A stretch of 6,451 nucleotides of DNA from Deltaproteobacteria bacterium (lineage in GTDB: Bacteria; Myxococcota_A; Polyangia; Haliangiales; Haliangiaceae), in NCBI GenBank assembly GCA_013696695.1, contig JACCYD010000969.1, forward strand, positions 1 to 6,451, in the 5' to 3' direction. Of this stretch, positions 1 to 5,372 are shown one piece after another; positions within the stretch are counted from its first letter, which is position 1; the number at the start of each line of letters is the position of its first letter. The notes below the pieces were generated by a model. That model was not told where the DNA came from, ran no database searches, and was given only the letters and a program-made list of their open reading frames with translations. The position numbers and the translations under genes were made by a program.

Positions 1-543
1 CAGCGGGGCCGCCGTCGCGACCGCGGCCTGGAGCGTTTCCTTGGTGGGCGCCTTCGAGCCGCGCAACACCAGCGTCGTCGGATCGACGAACGTGAACATG
101 TTCACGGCGCCGCTCTGGTGATGCATCGTGATCACGCCGCCCTCGTCCATCGCGGTTGCCTCGGGGAACGCTTGCTTCATCACGCACGCGATCGTCTGCT
201 CGCGGGGCAAGCCGCGAACCACGAGCGTGATGTCGTTGTCGCTGCCATCCGGCATCGCCGCGGTGATCGAGGTGATGGCCGCGAGCGGATCGAACCCGCA
301 CTTCGCCTGCACGCCCGCGAGCTGCGGCGCGATCGCGGCCTGGATCTGCGGCCAGTACGCTACCCACAGCGGGCTCTTGCGCAGCCGCACGAGATCGATC
401 GACATCGCCAGCGAGGTGTTCGCGGGCAGGTGCGCCAGCGGATCGGCGACGGCCGGTTTTTCGATCCGATCGTTCGGCTTGGGTTTGGTGCCCGAGCCGC
501 AGCCGATTCCAAGCACCACCGCGATCGCGATCGTCGTCCGCAT
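1..543 (-). CDS. Putative lipoprotein, uncharacterised family (3' end cut off by window)
   Basis: This gene reads from ATG at 543 down through the left edge with no stop, giving the first 181 residues. The N-terminus is Met-Arg followed by a hydrophobic run (residues 5-13) ending in GIGC, with Cys15 the likely lipidated residue. The lipobox is imperfect because Leu11 sits at -4. A short Lys/Pro-rich linker follows, then a domain opening with LPANTSLAMSIDLVRLRKSP. I recall this style of start from uncharacterised myxobacterial lipoproteins, but its function is unknown. Cys82 and Cys120 could form a disulphide in the periplasm. An in-frame GTG lies 15 nt upstream, just after an in-frame TAG (562-564); the ATG is preferred because it begins the signal peptide cleanly. 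No clear Shine-Dalgarno is visible. The TAG ends a broken upstream fragment, so the gene may once have been second in an operon. Confidence 0.8.
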   Translation of the reverse strand, partial: MRTTIAIAVVLGIGCGSGTKPKPNDRIEKPAVADPLAHLPANTSLAMSIDLVRLRKSPLWVAYWPQIQAAIAPQLAGVQAKCGFDPLAAITSITAAMPDGSDNDITLVVRGLPREQTIACVMKQAFPEATAMDEGGVITMHHQSGAVNMFTFVDPTTLVLRGSKAPTKETLQAAVATAAPL

Positions 544-561
544 GGGCGTCGGTACCACGGC

Positions 562-736
562 CTAGCTGCCAGGTGGGCGCGGAATGAACTTCGAGACGCG
601 CCATCGCCGTTGATGTCACCTCCGCGTCGGTGGCGGTACCGTCGAAGTGCCAGATCCAGCTCTGGTTGGCCGCCGAACCGGTGACGTCGACGTCCAGCGT
701 CGTCATGGACTCGGTGGGTACGATGTCGCCGGTCAC
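562..736 (-). pseudogene. C-terminal remnant of an unidentified protein, one frameshift from its stop
   Basis: One minus-strand frame from about 736 to 590 has very GC-rich third positions and natural composition, including MTTLDVDVTGSAANQSW and later WHFDGTATDAEVTSTAM. It has no stop before it runs into Arg-rich antisense of the next gene. Removing one T near 586-591 joins it to a second frame that ends IPRPPGS and TAG (562-564), 18 nt before the next lipoprotein ATG. That would be a normal operon junction. The upstream side stops abruptly at the 13-bp inverted repeat, with no signal peptide and no Shine-Dalgarno before the in-frame GTG at 736. I do not recognise the family. The W, T, S and V-rich content suggests a beta-rich secreted domain. 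The coding history is inferred from codon bias alone. Confidence 0.4.
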
Positions 737-775
737 TGCTTCGCGCCGGCCTCGGCTTCAAGGGCGCGAAGCAGT
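735..775. repeat. Perfect 13-bp inverted repeat, 15-nt loop
   Basis: The left arm actgcttcgcgcc (735-747) is the exact reverse complement of ggcgcgaagcagt (763-775). The right arm is part of the helix-turn-helix coding remnant. The left arm is where the opposite-strand remnant stops making sense. No T-tract follows on either strand, so it does not look like an intrinsic terminator. It marks a junction between two truncated genes of opposite orientation. Confidence 0.8.
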
Positions 776-930
776 CTGTCGTCGACGCGTTCGAGATCGC
801 GTACCTGTCGGCGCTGATGGCGCGCAACGAAGGAAACATCACGCTCTCCGCACAGGAAGTGGGGCTCACGCGCTACCATCTGCGCGAGCTGCTCAAGCGT
901 CACCACCTCGAGGGCGGCGCCTCCGATTAG
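748..930 (+). pseudogene. C-terminal FIS-type helix-turn-helix remnant of a sigma-54 activator-like regulator
   Basis: About 60 residues in one frame, beginning GLGFKGAKQSVVDAFEIAYL and ending in a helix-turn-helix LTRYHLRELLKRHHLEG before TAG. The order (a K-x5-FE-x2-YL helix, a short ARNEGN turn, then the recognition helix) matches the C-terminal FIS-like DNA-binding domain of the FHA/sigma-54 activator regulators abundant in myxobacteria. The one odd position is ITLSAQEVGL where family members usually have an Ala-Ala-Arg type second helix. There is no AAA+ domain or start: the frame closes at TGA 682-684 upstream and composition becomes non-coding before the inverted repeat. It is therefore a 5'-deleted remnant. 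Its stop overlaps the stop of the convergent lipoprotein gene. An internal ATG exists but would give only a partial helix-turn-helix. Confidence 0.7.
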
Positions 931-1397
931 TTCAACTGGCCGCTGACGTCGAGCGTTTGCGTACAGCTGAAGTCCGGCGACGAGAACGCGTTGTTCCCGG
1001 TGCCGGTGATCGTTCCGGTTGTTGCGATTGCAGTGACGTCGACGCTCGTGAGTTCAACACTCTGGGAGCCATCCGGCTGTAGCTTCGTCAAGGAAATCGA
1101 GGCGGTCAACGTGGTCATGCTCTCGTCCCGTTCGAGCGAGAAGGTCGTCACGTCTTCCTCTTCGAAGTCAGTGACGACTACGAACCCTTCCTGGTGAGCG
1201 CTCACGTGTAGCAGTCTTGTCATGGTCGTATCGGCTGTCGCGCACTGTCCGTCGTTGTTCCATTGCAGCGTGAGGTTCCAGTCACCAATCGGGTCCATCA
1301 ATACGGGCTGCGGCGGTGGCTGGTCCGGCTCGTCGGGCGTGTTGTCGGGGCTGAAACACGCCGCAAGGGAGATCATGCAAATGACGATGGCTTTCAT
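927..1397 (-). CDS. Small secreted lipoprotein, uncharacterised
   Basis: A complete 156-residue protein with a textbook lipoprotein signal: Met-Lys, hydrophobic residues 3-13, then the lipobox LAAC with Cys14 as the lipid anchor. Residues 15-31 form an acidic, proline-rich tether (PDEPDQPPPQP), followed by a Thr/Ser/Val-rich domain with alternating hydrophobic residues typical of an all-beta fold. Cys52 and Cys145 bracket this domain and could pair in the periplasm. The start is supported by GAAAGG (complement of 1404-1409), 6 nt from the ATG. No known domain is recognised, so binding partner and role are unknown. The gene diverges from the kinase across a 108-nt gap, so the two could share a control region. 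It converges on the helix-turn-helix remnant, the stop codons overlapping by two bases. Confidence 0.85.
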   Translation of the reverse strand: MKAIVICMISLAACFSPDNTPDEPDQPPPQPVLMDPIGDWNLTLQWNNDGQCATADTTMTRLLHVSAHQEGFVVVTDFEEEDVTTFSLERDESMTTLTASISLTKLQPDGSQSVELTSVDVTAIATTGTITGTGNNAFSSPDFSCTQTLDVSGQLN

Positions 1398-1505
1398 GCG
1401 CGGCCTTTCTGGCTCACCAGAACTCTGATGGCTCGAGCTGGTTCACTGCACGCCGCGCGCCTGCGACGTCAGCCTCGCGGACCTCGCCTTGCACGACATC
1501 TGTTC
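1398..1505. promoter_or_regulatory. Divergent intergenic region between lipoprotein and kinase genes
   Basis: The 108 nt must hold the 5' signals of both divergent genes. The only solid element is the Shine-Dalgarno of the minus-strand gene at 1404-1409. No convincing -35/-10 pair, operator palindrome or ribosome binding site for the kinase is visible. The plus frame stays open through this stretch with an Arg-rich composition unlike the kinase. Confidence 0.4.
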
Positions 1506-3026
1506 GTGATCGGACAGACGATCGGAAACTTCCGCGTGCTCTCTCGCCTCGGTGCGGGCGGCATGGGAGAGGTGTTCCTCGCGGAGCACGTCACGGTGCG
1601 GACGCGCGTCGCGATCAAGTTGCTACGAGAGACGATCTCCGCGGATCACATGCACGTGCAGCGCTTCTTCAACGAGGCCGTCGCGGTTAGCAGGATCAAA
1701 CACTCCGGCACCGCCAAGATCTACGACGTCGGGTTCCACGGCAGCCAGGCGTACCTGATCATGGAGCTGCTCGAAGGCGAGTCGCTCGCGACGCGGATCA
1801 CGCGCTGCGGCCGACTCGGCCCGCATCGAATTGCCGAGATCGGCCGTCAGATCACGAGCATTCTCGACGCCACGCACGCGGCGCACGTGCTGCATCGCGA
1901 CCTCAAGCCCGACAATATCTTCCTCGTTCCCGATACCGAGCTGGCGTCGGGTGAACGAGTCAAGATCCTCGATTTCGGAATCGCCAAGCTTGCCGACGCC
2001 TCGCACGTGCTGACCGGCGCGCAGACCGCGATGGGCACGCCGGCGTACATGGCGCCCGAGCAGTGGCGGGATTCGGCGACGGTCGATTGGCGTGTCGATG
2101 CCTACTCGCTCGGCTGCGTCGCGTTCGAGATGGCGACCGGCAGGCCGCCGTTCGTGGCAGCCTCGCTCGGCGAAGTTTGCACAAAGCACTTGATGGAGCC
2201 GGCTCCGTCGGTGCGCTCGCTCGCGCCGGATCAGCCGGAGGCGCTCGAACGGTTGGTCGCGCGACTGCTCTCGAAGACTCCTGCCGAGCGCGGCGAGTCG
2301 ATCAAGCTGATCGGCGCGGCGTTCGTGATGGCGGTCGAGGGCGTCCCCGTGCGCGACGAGATCGACGTCCAGATCGCGGAGACGCTGCTGCCGCGAAGCG
2401 ACACCACGCTCGGCAGCGCCGCCGGTCAGCACGCGCGCGAGCTCGATGCGCGACCACGTCGCGGCAAGCTCTACGGCGGAGTGGCGGTCGGAGTGTTGGG
2501 AACGATCGTCGCGATCGCGATCGCAGTCGGCGATCGCGGTCAGGCCCCGGTCCCGTTGCCGACCCCGACGTCGAGCTCTCCGAAGGTGGCCGAGGCGGAG
2601 GTGCCCGTCGTGCCCATCGTCGCGCCCGACACCGCGAAGGTCGCGGTCGCGCAGCCCGACGCCGCGACCACGCCTCCCGTGGTCGCCGAACCCGAGACCG
2701 CGATGGTGACGTGGAAGATCGAATCGACTCCGCCGGGCGCGGAGGTCTACCGTGAGATCGGCGGGTTCGTCGGTCGAACGCCGGTCGCGTGGCGCGTCGT
2801 GCAGGGCTCGGCGTCGGAGGTGTTTCTGGTGCGCCGCGCCGGCTATCGCGAGGCCCGCGCCAAGCTGACCACCGAGGCCGACCTGACGCGACGCGTGCAG
2901 CTCGTCGAGTTGCCGAAGCCGCGGCCGAAGCAAGTCGAATCCACGAAGCCGACCGCAACGCCGCCGGCCCCACGGCCAAAACGACTCGAGGTATTCGACG
3001 AGAAGAAGCAACCGCGTCGTCTCTAG
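1506..3026 (+). CDS. Membrane-anchored serine/threonine protein kinase with C-terminal PEGA domain
   Basis: A 506-residue Hanks-type kinase. Visible elements are the glycine loop GAGGMGEV (16-23), Lys38 in VAIK, the alpha-C Glu57, the catalytic HRDLKPDN (130-137), DFG (156-158), an activation segment with Thr170, Thr174 and Thr178, and APE (183-185). All catalytic residues are present and the HRD arginine makes it an RD kinase, expected to be switched on by activation-loop phosphorylation. One membrane helix (about 323-341) is followed by a Pro/Ala/Val-rich linker and a PEGA-like beta domain (about 401-470, with STPPGAEVY and GRTPVAW), then a basic tail. Family knowledge places the kinase in the cytoplasm and PEGA outside the inner membrane. 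The GTG start gives VIGQTIGNFRV, matching the usual MIGQ-IG-Y start; no Shine-Dalgarno precedes it. An in-frame ATG at 1428 would add an Arg-rich, poorly conserved-looking extension. The next gene is probably co-transcribed. Confidence 0.93.
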   Translation: MIGQTIGNFRVLSRLGAGGMGEVFLAEHVTVRTRVAIKLLRETISADHMHVQRFFNEAVAVSRIKHSGTAKIYDVGFHGSQAYLIMELLEGESLATRITRCGRLGPHRIAEIGRQITSILDATHAAHVLHRDLKPDNIFLVPDTELASGERVKILDFGIAKLADASHVLTGAQTAMGTPAYMAPEQWRDSATVDWRVDAYSLGCVAFEMATGRPPFVAASLGEVCTKHLMEPAPSVRSLAPDQPEALERLVARLLSKTPAERGESIKLIGAAFVMAVEGVPVRDEIDVQIAETLLPRSDTTLGSAAGQHARELDARPRRGKLYGGVAVGVLGTIVAIAIAVGDRGQAPVPLPTPTSSSPKVAEAEVPVVPIVAPDTAKVAVAQPDAATTPPVVAEPETAMVTWKIESTPPGAEVYREIGGFVGRTPVAWRVVQGSASEVFLVRRAGYREARAKLTTEADLTRRVQLVELPKPRPKQVESTKPTATPPAPRPKRLEVFDEKKQPRRL

Positions 3027-3063
3027 CGATCGCGCGAAAACGGAGATCAACAGGAGTATCAGC

Positions 3064-3774
3064 ATGTGGATTCAACGCATCATCGTCATCGTGTTGATCA
3101 CGACGAGCGGCTGCTCGTTCGCGTTCACCAAGAAGCCCAGCAGATCCCAGACCGGCGAGGTCTCGTGCAACTCGTCGTGGACCTGGCCCGTGGTCGACAC
3201 CGTGGTCGCGGGAATCAGTGTCGGCCAGGCGATCGCGGCCGGCAGCAAGTCGACAAACCCGGGAACCGAGGCCGACGATGCGAAGTCGGACATCGTCCTC
3301 GGGGGCGTCGTGGTCGGCGCCGCAGCCGCCGCGGGTGCGGCTTACGGCTACTACCGCGTTTCGCACTGCAAAGCCGCGAAGAAGGACGAGCACATCGCGA
3401 TCCAGCCTCTCCCGAAGCCCACGCCAGACAATCCGGCGACGGCGCGGGCCAGGCCGCCTGTGGAAGCACCGATCGCTAAACCTGCACCTGTCGTCGCCGA
3501 CGCCGAGATCACGGCGAGGGCCCACACCAAACGTGGCGACGAGCTGTTCGATGCCGGCAACTTTACCAAAGCGATCGTCGAGTACCAGGCGGCGTTCGCG
3601 CTCGTCCCTTCCCCGAAGCTGCTCTACAACATCGCAAGCGCCTACGACGAGCTGCACGACTTTGGTCGCGCACGCGAATACTTCCAGCGCTACGTCGACG
3701 CCGATCCGAGCGGGACGGCTGTCGATGCCGCCCGACGTCGCATCACCGAGATCAACGCGCGCCAGACCAACTGA
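3064..3774 (+). CDS. TPR-containing putative lipoprotein, partner gene of the kinase
   Basis: A 236-residue protein starting 37 nt after the kinase stop, with AGGAG (3052-3056) spaced 7 nt from the ATG. The hydrophobic N-terminus ends TTSGC, so Cys17 is the likely lipidation site. Two small-residue hydrophobic stretches follow (about 42-59 and 77-95, the latter GAAAAAGAAYGYY), which could insert in or pack against the membrane. Cys35 and Cys102 bracket them and may pair. A Pro/Ala linker (about 115-145) leads to two TPR-like helical pairs (about 151-183 and 184-216) with the A-x-Y-x-x-A and Y-N-I-A-x-A-Y patterns. TPRs bind proteins, so the likely role is a scaffold or partner in the kinase's envelope pathway. 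That link is inferred from gene order. The function of the N-terminal half is unknown. Confidence 0.88.
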   Translation: MWIQRIIVIVLITTSGCSFAFTKKPSRSQTGEVSCNSSWTWPVVDTVVAGISVGQAIAAGSKSTNPGTEADDAKSDIVLGGVVVGAAAAAGAAYGYYRVSHCKAAKKDEHIAIQPLPKPTPDNPATARARPPVEAPIAKPAPVVADAEITARAHTKRGDELFDAGNFTKAIVEYQAAFALVPSPKLLYNIASAYDELHDFGRAREYFQRYVDADPSGTAVDAARRRITEINARQTN

Positions 3775-3843
3775 TCGGACCGGCGGGGCCGACACCGCTC
3801 GTCGTGAACGCCGAGAAGTCGGGCTGGTCCTCGTCTCCACCTC

Positions 3844-4005
3844 GTGGTGAGAACGGCATGCCCGCCGCCTTGCGAACCGACTCCCACCGGCCTGAGCCTC
3901 GAGCGACAACGCCAGCTGTTGCGGAAGGAACAGCTTCGGAACGATCCCATGTACGTGCCCATCAGTCGCGTCATCGCGCGCGCGTATCCTCAGGGGTGGC
4001 AGCCG
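3844..4005 (+). pseudogene. Unidentified plus-strand coding remnant
   Basis: Fifty or so residues look coding: a CPPPCEPTPTG stretch, a charged helix SLERQRQLLRKEQLRNDP, then MYVPISRVIARAYPQGWQPTG. Third positions are strongly G/C. The cysteine followed by a proline-rich stretch resembles the start of a mature lipoprotein, and a hydrophobic VGLVLVSTS run lies just upstream in another frame, so a frameshifted lipoprotein N-terminus is possible. Past about 4005 the frame loses natural composition and runs antisense to the LamG-like remnant. No family is recognised, and the GTG at 3844 has no ribosome binding site. Confidence 0.35.
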
Positions 4006-4103
4006 ACGGGCACCGTATCGACGACGAGATCGTCGAACCACACGTCGAGCGGGCCACTCATGACGCCAGTCGGTCCTGCGCGAACGCGGGGCGCGCGCCG
4101 TAG
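3990..4103 (-). pseudogene. C-terminal remnant of a LamG/concanavalin-like protein
   Basis: One minus-strand frame reads RVRAGPTGVMSGPLDVWFDD followed by LVVDTVPVGCHP and TGA. The G-x-LDVWFDDLVVD-x-x-x-x-GC pattern is what I expect for the last two beta strands of LamG or concanavalin-like lectin/glucanase jelly-roll domains in secreted myxobacterial proteins, which often end in a GC or GCP. Only this tail is convincing; upstream the frame becomes Arg-rich and meets a 10-bp inverted repeat. Alone it cannot fold. The assignment rests on the motif and may be a related beta-sandwich family. Confidence 0.5.
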
Positions 4104-4135
4104 CGGCCTGGCCGCGAGCGCGATCGCCAGGCCGC
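4103..4135 (-). terminator. 10-bp perfect GC-rich hairpin, possible 3'-end structure
   Basis: gcggcctggc (4103-4112) pairs exactly with gccaggccgc (4126-4135) around a 13-nt loop. It lies 32 nt beyond the stop of the minus-strand remnant ending at 4168, a position where a 3' hairpin would be expected. No U-tract follows, so it is not a classical intrinsic terminator and may act only as an RNA-stabilising structure, or be chance in very GC-rich DNA. Confidence 0.35.
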
Positions 4136-4260
4136 GATCCGCCGGCTCGCCGGGCACTCGAACTGAGCTACTCGAAGCGCGTCACGAACGCGGCTTCGGT
4201 GCCGGCGTTGTTTTGTCCGACCCGGATCTCGGTTTCGTTCTGCGCGAAGCGCGCCGACGT

Positions 4261-4270
4261 GAACGGAACG
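4261..4270. repeat. 5-bp tandem duplication (gaacg x2) causing a frameshift
   Basis: Two adjacent copies of gaacg. Removing one copy restores the minus-strand reading NMPFTSARFAQ across the site. The net +5 shift exactly accounts for the frame change. Confidence 0.6.
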
Positions 4271-4418
4271 GCATGTTCGTGAAGTCGATCGCCGGCACCA
4301 CTTCCCCTGCATCGACGAACGGATCGCTCTTCGTCGGACGGCGGTTGATCACGGGTGGCGCAGGGTTCGTTCCTGTGAGCAGTGGTGCACGAACGATCGT
4401 GAGCTCGTCGCGCGAGAC

Positions 4419-4435
4419 ATCTCTCGACGAGAGAT
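4419..4435. repeat. Perfect 17-bp palindrome (8-bp arms, 1-nt centre) at a frameshift
   Basis: atctctcg, a, cgagagat. On the minus strand the same sequence is where the unknown protein shifts by two bases. Without one TC pair the left arm would be two bases shorter and the reading frame GAIEISSRDVSRDEL would be continuous. Confidence 0.65.
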
Positions 4436-4696
4436 TTCAATCGCGCCACTCAGCGGCACGCTGACCGGATTGCTGAACGTCTGTCCGACGACGGCGCGTG
4501 TTGCTACCTTGAGCTCGCCGGTGACCCCCGAGACCGGGGCGAGGTGGTAGAGGGACCATCTCGAGCTCGATGGTAACCCGATCCGCGACGAGGGTGCATC
4601 CGAGCTCGCGACGGGCTCCTGCTGCGAAATCCGTCGACGGGTGCGCTGCGTGCGGATCGGGAGAAGGACGAGCGTGCGCAGCGATCGCGCTCACTC

Positions 4697-4786
4697 CTAC
4701 GTCGCGACGCGCCCGACGAGCGCCGAGCGTTGCGACAGCCGATGGCGCGCCGCGATCTTCGCGATGAACACGCTCTTGCGCATCAT
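4697..4786 (-). pseudogene. N-terminal remnant of an ABC transporter permease
   Basis: Twenty-nine residues, MMRKSVFIAKIAARHRLSQR then SALVGRVAT, end at TAG, followed by TGA two codons later. The Arg/Lys-rich start with FIAKIAARHRL is typical of the cytoplasmic lead-in before the first membrane helix of ABC-2-type permeases; an intact one has several hundred residues and six or more helices, all missing here. The ATG overlaps the stop of the upstream ATPase remnant in an ATGA arrangement, the classical translational coupling of an ATPase-permease pair. That overlap supports the start and the assignment. Past the TAG the DNA reads as a different protein in the same frame, so this is a deletion junction. 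Confidence 0.55.
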
Positions 4787-5013
4787 GACGCGCTGGCCTG
4801 TGTTCGCTCGCGATCCGCGCGGTCGTAGATCGCGCGGACCACGTCGTCCATCGGTGGATCCTCGACGGTGAAGTCGTGGATGTGCCCGCCGCGTAGAGCG
4901 GCTTGCAGCACCGCCTCGATCGGCGCGACATCGAGATCGACCTCGAGCTCGATGCGATGCGGCTCGCGGCGCACGATCTCCACGCCCGCGATCGCGAGCT
5001 CCGCCCGTCGCAC
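4783..5013 (-). pseudogene. C-terminal remnant of an ABC transporter ATP-binding protein
   Basis: Seventy-six residues from a GTG that overlaps the preceding helicase stop (TAGTG). The sequence AGVEIVRREPHRIELEVDLD, then GGHIHDFTVEDPPMDDVVRA and IYDRA, matches the extra C-terminal domain of ABC-2-type exporter ATPases (DUF4162-like), where a beta strand is followed by D-x-x-x-EDPP-(M/L)-x-x-(V/I)-(V/I)-x-x-(I/L)Y. Walker A, signature and Walker B motifs are absent, so no ATP hydrolysis is possible. The gene is 5'-deleted by roughly three quarters. The retained tail and the coupled permease start show that an ABC exporter operon once lay here on the minus strand. The GTG is probably not a genuine start. 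Confidence 0.65.
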
Positions 5014-5240
5014 TAGCCGACGGTCATGCGGCCGCCGTCGCGCAGCGCTCGCGGGACGAGCACGCTCGGTTCGCTCGTCGTGATGAGCCACAGTTGATGC
5101 GCGGCGCGCGTGACGCCGATGTGCAGCAGGTGACGTTGACGTCGACGGCGATGACGTAGTTGAACTCGAGGCCCTTGGCCTCGCCGATGTCCGGCGCCGT
5201 GACGTCGGTGCTCTCGAAGCCCGCGCGGCACGACCGGATC
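5013..5240 (-). pseudogene. C-terminal remnant of a UvrD/HelD-like superfamily 1 helicase
   Basis: Two frames carry adjacent helicase motifs. One reads DVTAPDIGEAKGLEFNYVIA then VDVN (KGLEF at the 5160s-5170s), the motif V region of UvrD/HelD-type ATPases, which normally have a K-G-L-E-F-D-x-V core. The second reads RHLLHIGVTRAAHQLWLITT then SEPSVLVPRALRDG and TAG, the motif VI V-T-R-A-x-H-Q-L-W core plus tail. In intact family members roughly ten residues separate the two blocks; here they are missing, so a deletion with a frame change lies near 5128. Helicase-like residues such as DAIIVTTRRHG may continue to about 5390 in shifting frames. The Walker A domain is absent. This was a DNA helicase or HelD-like RNA-polymerase recycling factor; which one cannot be told from the tail. 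Confidence 0.65.
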
Positions 5241-5372
5241 GGTCATGAGCTCCGCCCAGTCGACGCTATGCGGACACCACACGTCGGATGCCGAGCATCG
5301 CGCGGCCGTGCCATGCGCAACGCCATGCCGCCGTGTCGTGACGATGATGGCATCGCGCACGCACCACCGGCG

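Larger units (their letters stand above)
4168..4690 (-). pseudogene. Secreted-looking beta-rich protein of unknown family, broken by two small insertions
   Basis: Three consecutive frames carry one continuous protein. The first runs from after TGA (4691-4693) and includes RWSLYHLAPVSGVTGELKVA and VVGQTFSNPVSVPLSGAIEI. Omitting an extra TC near 4421-4424 joins it to SSRDVSRDELTIVRAPLLTG and DPFVDAGEVVPAIDFTNMPF. Omitting one copy of the 5-bp duplication at 4261-4270 joins that to TSARFAQNETEIRVGQNNAG and a TAG stop. The repaired product is about 172 residues, rich in V, T, S and P, with no cysteine that I can see in the repaired part. No start codon is evident; the reading frame upstream meets two stops just beyond the ABC permease remnant. 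I do not recognise the family. The two indels look recent because codon bias is intact on both sides. Confidence 0.55.

Noticed and set aside
118..684. Two overlapping plus-strand open frames at the left edge
   Set aside because: Antisense shadows of the lipoprotein gene, which has a signal peptide and natural composition.
360..869. Minus-strand frame with a GDINGDG run resembling an FG-GAP or calcium loop
   Set aside because: The run is isolated in Arg-rich sequence; a neighbouring frame has better codon bias.
1478..1493. GG-N10-GC spacing resembling a sigma-54 promoter (cggacctcgccttgca)
   Set aside because: Only the TTGCA half fits; the -24 half is poor and the predicted start would fall within 2-3 nt of the GTG.
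1263..1505. Upstream in-frame extension of the kinase (81 residues) overlapping the lipoprotein gene
   Set aside because: Composition is Arg-rich, it overlaps the opposite gene's signal peptide, and the kinase family starts at IGQ-IG.
2505..2545. Repeated gcgatcgc octamers here and at several other places
   Set aside because: They fall in codons for Ile-Ala-Ile-Ala and similar runs and are expected from codon bias in this composition.
1623..3065. 480-residue minus-strand open frame opposite the kinase
   Set aside because: Arg/Asp/Gly/His-rich composition typical of antisense frames in GC-rich DNA; the plus strand carries every kinase motif.
2302..4041. 579-residue minus-strand open frame
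   Set aside because: It spans the end of the kinase, the whole TPR gene and the junk beyond, with Arg/Ser/Pro-rich content and no domain.
4783..5091. 102-residue open frame as a free-standing protein
   Set aside because: Its first 26 residues are out-of-frame helicase sequence; the rest is only the tail of an ABC ATPase.
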